A stretch of DNA of 64,000 bases from Chitinophagaceae bacterium LGM1 (GTDB lineage: Bacteria; Bacteroidota; Bacteroidia; Chitinophagales; Chitinophagaceae), in the NCBI GenBank assembly GCA_018604165.1, contig CP075895.1:186001-250000 (forward strand), in the 5' to 3' direction. The notes below the pieces were generated by a model that did not search any database, was not told the origin of the DNA, and worked only from the letters and a program-made list of their open reading frames with translations. Positions 8,294 to 15,137 of the stretch are shown piece after piece (position 1 is the stretch's first letter; each line of letters opens with the position of its first letter). Made by a program: the position numbers and the translations under genes.

Positions 8294-8788
8294 CTATTGT
8301 GTTAACGTGTTTGACCTGTTTTCTTTGACTGAATTTTTCTTCTTTACAAAGAAGTCTATCATACCGTCAACTACACTACCGGGGATTACATTATCCCAAT
8401 CTGTCTCATACTCTTTAAGCTTGTACCAATCTATGATATGACCTTCATTATCATAATAGTGGCATTCAATAACCCTCACTCGTTTATTTATCAAATCTAA
8501 GTTCATTAGATTGAGAGAATATTCTAACTTGTCAAAGCCTTTGGTACTAAGACCATCTTTTTTCCTAAGACTTATTTCGGTAGCTCTATACTCACTTTTA
8601 TGTCCTTCGCCAGGCAGCATCCTGACCCAAAACTCTAAATACTTTACATCTCCTTGTTGTGCTAACTTGGCTTTCCCAACTAAGTAATGCTCAAACACAT
8701 CATCCTGTGAGCGTACCATGTACCTTTCTTGGGAAAATCCGTTAACGGATAACGCTACTGTCAGTAGCAGCAATAATAGCCTTTTCAT
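8294..8788 (-). CDS. Secreted hypothetical protein
   Basis: A 164-residue protein with a clear signal peptide (MKRLLLLLLTVALSVNGFSQ) and a mature part of alternating polar strands, for example VKYLEFWVRMLPGEGHKSEY and VRVIECHYYDNEGHIIDWY. The WVRMLPG and IDWYKL pieces resemble small Bacteroidota periplasmic proteins that describe surface-attribute-like beta folds, but I do not recognise a family. It stands alone, antisense to its right-hand neighbour, with a large palindrome in its upstream region. Confidence 0.65.
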   Translation of the reverse strand: MKRLLLLLLTVALSVNGFSQERYMVRSQDDVFEHYLVGKAKLAQQGDVKYLEFWVRMLPGEGHKSEYRATEISLRKKDGLSTKGFDKLEYSLNLMNLDLINKRVRVIECHYYDNEGHIIDWYKLKEYETDWDNVIPGSVVDGMIDFFVKKKNSVKENRSNTLTQ

Positions 8789-8842
8789 TTGTGTGGTTAT
8801 TTTGAAGTATGAACAAAAAATTAGCGTAGCCGAAATTCTTTC

Positions 8843-8961
8843 GCCACTTCAAGGGTAACCACACCCTATCTAACGTAAAGACACAGCTACGCCATAACGG
8901 CGTACCACGGGTCATACATTACGTTAGATTGCCTTTTTATTAGTGGTTATTCAGAAGTGGC
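8843..8961. repeat. Large nested imperfect palindrome
   Basis: The gap 8789-9108 holds nested complementary blocks in mirror order: GCCACTTC (8843-8850) with GAAGTGGC (8954-8961); TAACCAC (8856-8862) with GTGGTTA (8943-8949); ATCTAACGTAA (8868-8878) with TTACGTTAGAT (8919-8929); and an inner ACGCC...GGCGT hairpin near 8890-8903. The whole 119-base block can fold into one long stem. On the minus strand it would lie in the leader of the secreted-protein gene and is followed by a T-run. It could be a MITE, an attachment site, or a structured RNA. Confidence 0.7.
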
Positions 8962-9108
8962 AACGTCATGCACGGATACTTAACATGGCAAAAGTAAAAA
9001 AGCTAATTGCTATTATTACTTACTAAATATAAAATATACGTCATAAATAGAGTATTTACAATATATGAATTATATCTTAGCCTACTATTCCTTTAAGATA
9101 TATGTAAT

Positions 9109-9936
9109 ATGGCTAAGAAAGCAAAAGGAGCATCGCCTCCCAAAAAACTAACTACAGCTCAAGAAACTACTCTTATAAAAACACTTAATAATTTTGGCAA
9201 TTGGTTAAGAGAGAAAAAAATTATTAAAGACCTATCACATATTGACCATGTTGTTGATATGCCTTTTGCCAATGCAGATTGGGTAATGAAAGTTGACACT
9301 AAAAAAAGCAGCATCTCATTTAATACATATGTGTTTCAGAAGTGCTCTTTTGAATACTACCAGTCAATACTTGTGCACGAATTTTTTCATTTAGCAGTTC
9401 AAAAAGTGCCTAATAAAGAAGATGCAACAAGAGTTAAAGATGACTTTGGAGAACCACTTATGAAACTGATTGATATTGAAGCCGATTTCTTTACTGCATT
9501 GTTTTTTAAGGAAAAACTCGGATATTCACTCGTCAAGTATTTGGAACTATACTTTGAAGGCAGTACAGTATTTAGCGATAACCGCATTAGAACGAGTAAA
9601 CTTGAGAGATTTATTGGTACACTTTTAAGTATATCAAAAATGTTTATTGACCACCCTAAGGCCAGTCAAAAAGTAACTGATTGTGATTTATACCTTCCAA
9701 CAATAACTCCCGTATATACAGAAAGCAGTTTGCACGTTCTTGTAATACGGAAAGAGCATATTTACTTTGATGAAATACAAGCAGAATATGGGGATTTTGT
9801 TCAGATAAAAGAGTGTTATACAAATGTTGATACATTGACAAAAAAGGGATATATCGAACATTTGCTAAAATTTGTATGCAAAGCGTTTAACATAACCTTA
9901 CCGGAAAAAATTAAGGCTGAACTTGATAATCTTTAA
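9109..9936 (+). CDS. HExxH zinc-metallopeptidase-like protein
   Basis: A 275-residue cytoplasmic protein with a lysine-rich start and the zinc motif H90-E91-F-F-H94 (ILVHEFFHLAV). Thirty residues later comes DIEADFFTALFF, whose E124 is placed like the third ligand of ImmA/IrrE-type peptidases (HExxH ... EAdxF). The C-terminal third is helical with no recognised domain. ImmA-type enzymes cleave repressors of mobile elements, but no repressor gene is adjacent; a 101-residue ORF follows after 22 bases, probably in the same operon. It is strongly AT-rich, as are its neighbours. The peptidase call rests on the motif only. Confidence 0.6.
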   Translation: MAKKAKGASPPKKLTTAQETTLIKTLNNFGNWLREKKIIKDLSHIDHVVDMPFANADWVMKVDTKKSSISFNTYVFQKCSFEYYQSILVHEFFHLAVQKVPNKEDATRVKDDFGEPLMKLIDIEADFFTALFFKEKLGYSLVKYLELYFEGSTVFSDNRIRTSKLERFIGTLLSISKMFIDHPKASQKVTDCDLYLPTITPVYTESSLHVLVIRKEHIYFDEIQAEYGDFVQIKECYTNVDTLTKKGYIEHLLKFVCKAFNITLPEKIKAELDNL

Positions 9937-9958
9937 TCAAAAAAAATAATTTTACATT

Positions 9959-10264
9959 ATGCTCAAAGAAGTGCTTCTCGAATCTGGCAAACAAATGGTT
10001 CGTTCTTGGTTAAAATCACATGGGTATAATAGAGTATCGCCCATAGATTCAGATGACCTTGAAGCGGATAGCAACATGCGAAGGATATTTGTACACATCA
10101 AAATATTTAATACAGAGCATAAGAGTAAACCTTCAGAATCCGAAAAAAAGAAAGTTATAGCTCTATCTTGCGAATATCACAGAGACCCATGGATTGCAAT
10201 TTTAGAAGTCGATAAAAACGGAGAACTTACTTCAAACATTGAATGGATTGATTTATCCAAATAA
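9959..10264 (+). CDS. Small protein paired with the HExxH gene
   Basis: A 101-residue protein beginning MLKEVLLESGKQMVRSWLKSH. After a short polar linker it has an alternating strand/helix segment (RRIFVHIKIFN, then EKKKVIALSCEYHRDPWIAILEV and a final NIEWIDLSK). The segment with K in FVHIK and the PWIAILEVD strand recalls a small restriction-nuclease-like core, but no catalytic set can be assigned with confidence. Spacing of 22 bases and a shared terminator at 10272 place it in an operon with the HExxH gene. I do not recognise a family. Confidence 0.6.
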   Translation: MLKEVLLESGKQMVRSWLKSHGYNRVSPIDSDDLEADSNMRRIFVHIKIFNTEHKSKPSESEKKKVIALSCEYHRDPWIAILEVDKNGELTSNIEWIDLSK

Positions 10265-10271
10265 ATTATGG

Positions 10272-10296
10272 AACCACTCATTGAGTGGTTTTTTTC
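10272..10296 (+). terminator. Rho-independent terminator
   Basis: AACCACTC (10272-10279) pairs perfectly with GAGTGGTT (10283-10290) around ATT and is followed by a T-run. It ends the HExxH operon. On the other strand the stem overlaps the last codons of the 41-residue passenger ORF. Confidence 0.85.
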
Positions 10297-10403
10297 TTTC
10301 CACCTTTGATAATCTTATCAAGTGCTTCTCCAAAGCTTACAGATTGTTCTCTTGCCTTATTAGGTACTATTTTCTTGACAGGTTTCTTTTTCTTTTTAGC
10401 CAT
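10278..10403 (-). CDS. 41-residue lysine-rich passenger ORF of the IS
   Basis: A complete minus-strand frame, ATG at 10401-10403 to TGA at 10278-10280, encoding 41 residues: MAKKKKKPVKKIVPNK, a central SFGEALDKIIKGG helix, and a KKKTTQ end. It starts eight bases inside the 3' end of the transposase gene, the usual arrangement for a translationally coupled second gene. About a third of its residues are lysine, so it probably binds nucleic acid. The codon structure and overlap make it credible despite its size. The function is unknown; a DNA-binding accessory factor for transposition is an inference. Confidence 0.65.
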   Translation of the reverse strand: MAKKKKKPVKKIVPNKAREQSVSFGEALDKIIKGGKKKTTQ

Positions 10404-11349
10404 GTTTGCCAGTTAAATTCTTATGCTTTAAAGCGCCATTACAAACAGATAGCGCATACACCATACGTTCCCCATCTGTCATGTGTCTTGTGTTATACCT
10501 AAAGGTAGCTTCATGTGCATAATACTGCAAATATTTCCTTGAAACATTGTGATACACGCCCATTATCATTCGCTTTATCCATGTCCAAAACCCCTCAATG
10601 GTATTCGTACTAAAACCGCAATCGTTGATGTACCTGCCGAGGCGATGTTCTACAAACTCATGCGAAACATATCCCGCCATACTTCTGTAAACGTTATATT
10701 CATCTGTTACCAGTATAGAGTTCCTTTTAATATTGTTCAGCAGTAGTGGTCGCATTGATTTACTTGTGGTATCAGGCATAACTATTGTTCGAGCCTTACC
10801 GCCTGTTTCAACCAATCCAAGTATAGGAGTTTTATCCTTCCAATCTCTGCCTGTGCATTTTTTGCAACGTTTTTTCCAATGACGATTTTTGTTTTTACCG
10901 CCTACAAAAGTTTCATCAGCTTCAATAACACCAGTTAGTGGTTTATCTTGACTATTCTCTATTCCAAGCAGATGCCTTATTCTGTGTAACATAAACCACG
11001 CAGTTTTATAAGAAACCTTGAGGTGCTTTCGCATTTGATGTGCTGACGTGCCTTTCTTATGCGAGATGACCAAGAATATGGCTATAAACCATTTTCGTAA
11101 AGACACTTTGCTACTTTCAAATATAGTGCCTACTTTACCCGTAAACTGCCGTTTACATCCTTTGCACTTGAATCGTATGCCATCCGAAAAACAACAAATT
11201 TTCGTGTACATGCAATGTGGGCAAACAGGATTTCCTTGCCATCTACGCCAGTGCAAATACTTGATTGCTTTCTTCTCGCTATTGAAGTATTGAAATACCT
11301 CTAAGATGCTGTTAAATTCTTCCGGGTACTTTTCCTTTTTAGGTTTCAT
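10396..11349 (-). CDS. IS1595-family (ISXO2-like) transposase
   Basis: A 317-residue DDE transposase. The N-terminal part carries a zinc ribbon (CPHC ... CKGC), followed by a helical DNA-binding segment (SLRKWFIAIFLVISHKKGTS). The ISXO2 domain has its acidic residues in VIEADETFVGGK and ILVTDEYNVY, and the NTIEGFWTWIKR block near the end. It appears full length without frameshifts, so the element may be active. I could not define terminal inverted repeats or a target duplication by eye. A 41-residue ORF overlaps its 3' end. Confidence 0.88.
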   Translation of the reverse strand: MKPKKEKYPEEFNSILEVFQYFNSEKKAIKYLHWRRWQGNPVCPHCMYTKICCFSDGIRFKCKGCKRQFTGKVGTIFESSKVSLRKWFIAIFLVISHKKGTSAHQMRKHLKVSYKTAWFMLHRIRHLLGIENSQDKPLTGVIEADETFVGGKNKNRHWKKRCKKCTGRDWKDKTPILGLVETGGKARTIVMPDTTSKSMRPLLLNNIKRNSILVTDEYNVYRSMAGYVSHEFVEHRLGRYINDCGFSTNTIEGFWTWIKRMIMGVYHNVSRKYLQYYAHEATFRYNTRHMTDGERMVYALSVCNGALKHKNLTGKHG

Positions 11350-11362
11350 TTAATGAGAAATT

Positions 11363-11394
11363 TTGTTGTGAAAAACAATTTTTCTCTACTTTTG
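11363..11394 (+). promoter_or_regulatory. Bacteroidetes-type promoter
   Basis: TACTTTTG at 11387-11394 matches the TAnnTTTG -7 element. TTG at 11366-11368 lies 18 bases upstream and is the probable -33 element. It would start a forward transcript near 11401 that runs to the terminator at 11495-11527. The -7 box lies inside a perfect inverted repeat (TTTCTCTAC at 11381-11389 with GTAGAGAAA at 11397-11405), a possible operator. Confidence 0.5.
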
Positions 11395-11405
11395 TAGTAG
11401 AGAAA

Positions 11406-11475
11406 GGTGGAGCGTGTCGGACTCGAACCGACCTGCCAGCAACTGGGAAGGAGCCGCAGAAACCATTTACGCCCC
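11406..11475 (-). other. tRNA-like remnant (T-arm and acceptor strands)
   Basis: On the minus strand a canonical T-arm (GTCGG, loop TTCGAGT, CCGAC) is followed directly by ACGCTCC, A and CC, as at the 3' end of a tRNA. Forty-three bases upstream of the T-arm GGGGCGT can pair with ACGCTCC using one G-U. Only 36 bases lie between the 5' acceptor strand and the T-arm, too few for D and anticodon arms, so this is not a complete tRNA. It may be a decayed tRNA or a duplicated tRNA 3' end left by integration. Confidence 0.4.
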
Positions 11476-11494
11476 ATTGATTAAACTCATACAG

Positions 11495-11527
11495 AAGCCC
11501 CATGGTCGTCAAACTTGTGGGGCTTTT
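11495..11527 (+). terminator. Rho-independent terminator of the candidate small RNA
   Basis: AAGCCCCA (11495-11502) pairs perfectly with TGGGGCTT (11518-11525) around a 15-base loop, followed by a short T-run and TGCTTTT. No protein gene ends here on the forward strand, which supports a non-coding transcript. Confidence 0.7.
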
Positions 11528-11531
11528 GCTT

Positions 11532-11999
11532 TTATGACATGTGTCGTTCTAACAAGTGTTTATATTCATTTTTTACTGTGTTTAAATCACTCTTAAATAA
11601 CTCAGCATAACCATACACCCAATCATTGCCAACTTTAGCCCGCCCTAACTCACCTTCTTTGTACATTATTGACAATGTGCTAATAAGTGCATTCTTGATT
11701 TTTCTATTTGCTGTTATGCCTTTTTTATATTCAATGCACCCTATTATCTCATGGTGTTTTGAGAGGAAATATCTGTTTTCTGCTTTGTTGTATAAGCATT
11801 GCCTAACTTCTTCACGCCACTTTATCTCAATAGAATTAGCGTGCTTTTCTCTTAGCATCTCTAATACACCACGAAGCGCACCTAATTCTTTCTCCTTAGA
11901 TTCAATCTCTTTCTCCTTAGATTCAATCTCTTCAAGAATTGGAGACCTCTCCTGCTTGAACATTGAGCCGTATAATGCAATTATTGTAGCAGCATTCAT
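11532..11999 (-). CDS. Coiled-coil/winged-helix-like protein A
   Basis: A 155-residue protein. Residues about 15-60 form a coiled coil with an exact 21-base duplication near 11890-11931 that repeats the heptad ESKEKEI. The C-terminal part (HHEIIGCIEYKKGITANRKIKNALISTLSIMYKEGELGRAKVGNDWVYG, in pieces) has the helix-helix-wing outline of a HARE-HTH-like domain. The next gene upstream has the same architecture, so the two look like diverged paralogues. Such small wHTH proteins occur with mobile and restriction genes in Bacteroidota. No function can be assigned. Confidence 0.55.
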   Translation of the reverse strand: MNAATIIALYGSMFKQERSPILEEIESKEKEIESKEKELGALRGVLEMLREKHANSIEIKWREEVRQCLYNKAENRYFLSKHHEIIGCIEYKKGITANRKIKNALISTLSIMYKEGELGRAKVGNDWVYGYAELFKSDLNTVKNEYKHLLERHMS

Positions 12000-12085
12000 A
12001 TTTGCAATATTATGCCATATTTTGCAAATAAATACACTTATTTATTAACATTTTTTTGTTAACGGTAACGCTATGAGCAAGTAGA

Positions 12086-12511
12086 TTACTTATATAACTT
12101 GTACTTGTTTTTAGAGGATGAGCTATCCACGAGTAAAGTTTTCTCCTTTACCATCCTTGAAAGAATAGAGTGTATTAATGTTTTACCGTTTTCACCTCGC
12201 TTTTTAAATACATCACCCTCATTGCGGCTGATAAAGTCATATATCTTACTACCAGGAAGTGCTTGACCTGGAAATTTTTGAAGAGTGAAAGTTATTTTAT
12301 CGGCCCATGTGCCATCAATAGGATAGAGATTATCCCTTATATCGGAAAGTATTTCTTCGATAGTTGTAACACGTATCTCATCTACGTTCCCAGCATCGCC
12401 ACCATAAGTTTTGATTAACTCTGCAACTTGATTGAGTTTCTTAACAGTATCATGGTAGGTGGTTACTAAGACCTTGTATTCAGTGTATAAAGTTTCTAAA
12501 ACTGGCATCAT
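12086..12511 (-). CDS. Coiled-coil/winged-helix-like protein B
   Basis: A 141-residue protein with an N-terminal helix pair (TYHDTVKKLNQVAELIKTYGG). A C-terminal segment (WADKITFTLQKFPGQALPGSKIYDFI, then TLIHSILSRMVKEKTLL and a KNKYKLYK end) has the pattern of a winged-helix domain. WADKI...L is the start typical of the small Bacteroidota wHTH family. It has the same layout as the following gene. It is AT-rich and part of the accessory island. The wHTH assignment is by pattern only. Confidence 0.55.
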   Translation of the reverse strand: MMPVLETLYTEYKVLVTTYHDTVKKLNQVAELIKTYGGDAGNVDEIRVTTIEEILSDIRDNLYPIDGTWADKITFTLQKFPGQALPGSKIYDFISRNEGDVFKKRGENGKTLIHSILSRMVKEKTLLVDSSSSKNKYKLYK

Positions 12512-12572
12512 AATGCCAAATGTAGGGAGTTGACAATTGTTTCAGAACCAACAACATATGGTTTATTTATCA

Positions 12573-12589
12573 AGGTTAGTTTTGTACAC
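12573..12589. repeat. 17-bp inverted repeat, right copy
   Basis: AGGTTAGTTTTGTACAC is the exact reverse complement of 8180-8196. It lies in a 205-base gap (12512-12716) that also carries TTGTTGCATTTTGTTG, similar to the GTTGCAATTTGTTGC near 8100. No gene or promoter is evident in the gap. Confidence 0.5.
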
Positions 12590-12716
12590 TATTTCCGGCT
12601 GTTTGTTGCATTTTGTTGTAAATCTGTTGCTTTTAGCAATATGCCTTATACACAACAAAACACATGGGTTTATACCGTTTTATACAAAGAACTTATATAG
12701 CAAATTTACGTAAAAA

Positions 12717-13445
12717 TTATACAATAAAACGTACCTGTAAATTAAGATTTAGATAATGGTGTTCCCCCTCTTTATAGATAAATCCGAAATTATGTCTTGA
12801 TGTACTTGGGGTTTCAAATTTTATATTGGACAATAAATAGTCCTGAAACTGTTTAAAATAGTAGAAGTGATAACACAAGATTTCACCATCAGTTTTTACT
12901 ATCAGATAACCGCCTGATGTTTTGAAGTCACCCATCCATTTTTCAGAAGCTTGCATACCTAACGCATGCTTGGTAAGGAAGTCTTTCAACTTCATCTCGT
13001 ATATGGTATTGTTCGTATCAATATCAAGTCCTAGAGGATTATTCTTAGCAATGGCTTCAATGTTTTTTTGTAATGTATTACCTACAGCGTTAGAATAATA
13101 TAAAACCAGCATGTCTGCAATAACTTTTGCAAAACCACCATCTACCGCCTGTAAGTTTGAATTGTATATTTTACTACTTGGGGTTACAAAATTTAAACGA
13201 ATATTCTGCTTTTTCAATAGTTCAAACTTATCTGCAAACTTTTTCGTTGAATTAAATTCTACTATTGTTGCTTCATCAACTTCTCCCTGTAATTGATAAA
13301 TAAAATTTGAACCGTTAAATAATGTGGAAATATCATAATCATTAATTGCTACGATGCCATATTTACAATCCACAACCTCATTAATTTTATTAATGTTTGA
13401 CTGTATAAAACGTATAGGATAATTATTTTCTGAAAACCTTTTCAT
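12717..13445 (-). CDS. HpaII-like restriction endonuclease, apparently short
   Basis: A 242-residue protein whose C-terminal two thirds resemble the HpaII restriction endonuclease family as I remember it: NFIYQLQG, then DMLVLYYSN, FLTKHALGMQASEKWMGDF, SGGYLIVKTDGEILCYHFY, and the end STSRHNFGFIYKEGEHHYLN with LNLQVRF. Typical members are about 350 residues and include an upstream GFSIKS-type block with the catalytic lysine; that block is not seen here, so this copy may be truncated or fused differently. It overlaps the upstream HNH gene by 23 bases. No CCGG methylase lies in the window, which would be unsafe for an active HpaII. Confidence 0.5.
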   Translation of the reverse strand: MKRFSENNYPIRFIQSNINKINEVVDCKYGIVAINDYDISTLFNGSNFIYQLQGEVDEATIVEFNSTKKFADKFELLKKQNIRLNFVTPSSKIYNSNLQAVDGGFAKVIADMLVLYYSNAVGNTLQKNIEAIAKNNPLGLDIDTNNTIYEMKLKDFLTKHALGMQASEKWMGDFKTSGGYLIVKTDGEILCYHFYYFKQFQDYLLSNIKFETPSTSRHNFGFIYKEGEHHYLNLNLQVRFIV

Positions 13446-14187
13446 TGTGATATTCTAAGAATTGTTTTTCAGGTACAAATTTGTGTGGTTTTATGATTGA
13501 CTTATTGTTGTATTTAATAAAGAAACTCTTAATAGTTTTATCATCTACCCCATCAAGATGTTTAGATACTAGTATTTTAAAATTAGGTAGTACGGTTATG
13601 TAACCCTTATCAAAAGCCCTGTCATGTAAAGCGTTTAGGCAAAGTCCATTTTGTGGATTAGTTCTACAATCTTCATCAACAGCCCAAGGTTTAATGTGGC
13701 TTGCAATTAGTAATTCAGGGATTTTAATTCCTGTAATGCAACAAGTATTCTCATATTCTGCAAATACAGCTTTCCTGAAAAAATCTTGATATATGCGTGT
13801 CTTTACGAATCTTAATTTATCCTTACCTTTCGGCAGATTATCTAAATCTATATTAACTACCTTTTCAATCTGCTTTCTTTCTTTTTCTGCAATGAGAGCA
13901 ACACTTTGATATGCTAATTTATTCCAATCTGCGTGAAACTCATCCCATATAATTTCATCTAGTTTGCTTCTATTCGCTAATCCAACAATGCCTCTTTTTT
14001 TAAGTTCTGGATCAAGGCTCCCAAAATTCCCTAATTTTCTTGCTACAGCACTTGGTGTTCTTCCTACTATTTTAGCAACGCGCTGCACCTCTTTATTTCT
14101 GGAATGTGCTTGCCCAAAAGGTATGCTACAATAAAGCTGAAAAGCTATTATAGTTTGTTCACGTGTCCATAAATCATTTCTAGGCAT
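13423..14187 (-). CDS. HNH endonuclease, restriction type
   Basis: A 254-residue protein. Residues about 1-60 form a helical DNA-binding segment (TREQTIIAFQLYCSIPFGQ and RTPSAVARKLGNF). The C-terminal half is an HNH_2-type nuclease: CCITGIKIPELLIASHIKPW, then NPQNGLCLNALHDRAFDKG, with the usual His and Asn metal and catalytic residues. This architecture is annotated as a putative type II or McrA-like restriction enzyme in many bacteria. It is translationally coupled to the HpaII-like gene. With no methylase nearby, it may attack modified DNA or depend on a methylase elsewhere. The start is the ATG at 14187. Confidence 0.8.
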   Translation of the reverse strand: MPRNDLWTREQTIIAFQLYCSIPFGQAHSRNKEVQRVAKIVGRTPSAVARKLGNFGSLDPELKKRGIVGLANRSKLDEIIWDEFHADWNKLAYQSVALIAEKERKQIEKVVNIDLDNLPKGKDKLRFVKTRIYQDFFRKAVFAEYENTCCITGIKIPELLIASHIKPWAVDEDCRTNPQNGLCLNALHDRAFDKGYITVLPNFKILVSKHLDGVDDKTIKSFFIKYNNKSIIKPHKFVPEKQFLEYHNEKVFRK

Positions 14188-14334
14188 AGAGTATTTTTAA
14201 TGAATATACCCTAAGAAATTTACATTGTAAAAGTATATAGACAGATTATTCTATACAATCGGAAATAAGTGAACTTCACCTCATCGCGCACATCTGCCAT
14301 GCTTTCAAAGCTACTTCATGTAATGATTATTCGC

Positions 14335-14342
14335 TATTTTTG
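14335..14342 (+). promoter_or_regulatory. -7 element before the MNT-HEPN pair
   Basis: TATTTTTG matches TAnnTTTG six bases before the start codon at 14348, so the message would be nearly leaderless. No good TTG -33 element is visible. Confidence 0.4.
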
Positions 14343-14347
14343 TAAAA

Positions 14348-14638
14348 ATGATAAATCGTCAATCTATATTAAACACCCTACAGTCGGCCAAGCCAATGCT
14401 TGAGCAGAAGTATGGTATCAGTGCATTGGCATTATTTGGCTCTTATAGCCGAAACGATGCAGCACTTGGTAGTGATGTGGATGTGATGGTAGATTTCTCA
14501 AAACCTATAGGCGTTGCATTTATAGACCTTGCAGATGAGTTGGAGCAGATATTGCAGGTACGGGTAGATTTAGTATCGCGCAAGGGCATCAAACCCAAAT
14601 ACTATAAATCTATTGAAAGCGAGCTGATTTATGTCTAA
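14348..14638 (+). CDS. MNT-type nucleotidyltransferase antitoxin
   Basis: A 96-residue minimal nucleotidyltransferase with the Pol-beta signature LFGSYSRNDAALGSDVDVMV (GS, then DVD) and a later acidic strand (VRVDLVSR). In MNT-HEPN modules the antitoxin adds AMP to the HEPN ribonuclease and so silences it. The gene overlaps the HEPN gene by eight bases. It is a different subfamily from the second MNT at 60401. Confidence 0.88.
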   Translation: MINRQSILNTLQSAKPMLEQKYGISALALFGSYSRNDAALGSDVDVMVDFSKPIGVAFIDLADELEQILQVRVDLVSRKGIKPKYYKSIESELIYV

Positions 14639-14966
14639 AAGAGATGTAAAGCTATTGCTCGAAGATATTGCTGAGGCGGTAAACAAGATAATTGTTTATA
14701 CGGCAGGTATGTCTTACACCGATTTTGTGGCAGACGATAAAACAATAGATGCGGTTGTAAGAAACTTTGAAATAATAGGTGAGGCAGCCAACAGAATACC
14801 TGAAGATTACAGAATACTGCATCCTGAAATAGAATGGCGACAGATAATAGGCCTGCGCAACAGGGTGATACACGAATATTTTGGTATTGACTACGAAATA
14901 CTATGGCATATTATAGACAACTATGTGTCTGAACTGCAAGAAAGGGTATCTCATATCTTAGAATAG
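14631..14966 (+). CDS. HEPN (HepT-like) toxin
   Basis: A 111-residue helical protein of the DUF86/HepT type with the ribonuclease motif Rx4HxY, seen as RNRVIHEYFG near residue 82. Preceding blocks (VVRNFEIIGEAANRIP and IEWRQIIGLRN) are typical. HEPN toxins cleave RNA and act with the upstream MNT protein. The tyrosine in HEY is the residue AMPylated in studied pairs. The module marks the right edge of the accessory island, about 120 bases before the ribosomal protein promoter. Confidence 0.9.
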   Translation: MSKRDVKLLLEDIAEAVNKIIVYTAGMSYTDFVADDKTIDAVVRNFEIIGEAANRIPEDYRILHPEIEWRQIIGLRNRVIHEYFGIDYEILWHIIDNYVSELQERVSHILE

Positions 14967-15010
14967 TCATCTACTTTACCCCATGTCAATAACTTTTTTA
15001 CGAAATATTT

Positions 15011-15023
15011 ATTGATAATCAAT
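15011..15023. repeat. 13-bp palindromic motif, right copy
   Basis: ATTGATAATCAAT is identical to 8143-8155. It is followed at once by AGTTGCAAC, and the left copy also has GTTGCA sequence nearby. It lies just upstream of the rplM promoter. Confidence 0.35.
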
Positions 15024-15061
15024 TAGTTGCAACGGCACTATAAAAAAACTTTATGAATTTC

Positions 15062-15092
15062 TTGGTAGAGAAAAAGGACGGGTTTACCTTTG
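15062..15092 (+). promoter_or_regulatory. Promoter of the rplM operon
   Basis: TTG (15062-15064) and TACCTTTG (15085-15092) are separated by 20 bases, close to the Bacteroidetes sigma-A consensus. The leader of about 40 bases contains a hairpin, AGCCC (15107-15111) with GGGCT (15116-15120), just before the rplM ribosome-binding region; it could serve autoregulation by a ribosomal protein. Confidence 0.75.
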
Positions 15093-15137
15093 CCGTCCCA
15101 AAATAAAGCCCCTCTGGGCTATAATGTAAAGAAAACA

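Larger units (their letters stand above)
11401..11530 (+). ncRNA. Candidate small RNA between promoter and terminator
   Basis: The 130 bases after the promoter hold no credible gene but show three stable stems: GTCGG (11416-11420) with CCGAC (11428-11432); CCAG (11436-11439) with CTGG (11443-11446); and the terminator stem AAGCCCCA with TGGGGCTT. An outer pairing of GGAGCGT (11409-11415) with ACGCCCC (11469-11475) would close the first two. The 60-codon frame across this region reads like the antisense of a tRNA and is probably not translated. No RNA family is recognised. Confidence 0.4.

Noticed and set aside
7801-8305. Two short forward frames of 60 and 100 codons
   Set aside because: The first reads through the RHCEERSN repeat and the TTTACTTTCTTTT palindrome; the second is low in coding character and has no family resemblance.
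11414-11596. 60-codon forward frame after the IS
   Set aside because: It overlaps the tRNA-like T-arm and the terminator stem; its translation looks like antisense of a tRNA, and stem structure explains the sequence better.
15090-15137. N-terminal extension of L13 from a TTG at 15090
   Set aside because: The TTG lies in the promoter -7 box, so it cannot be in the transcript; the L13 family starts at the ATG at 15138.
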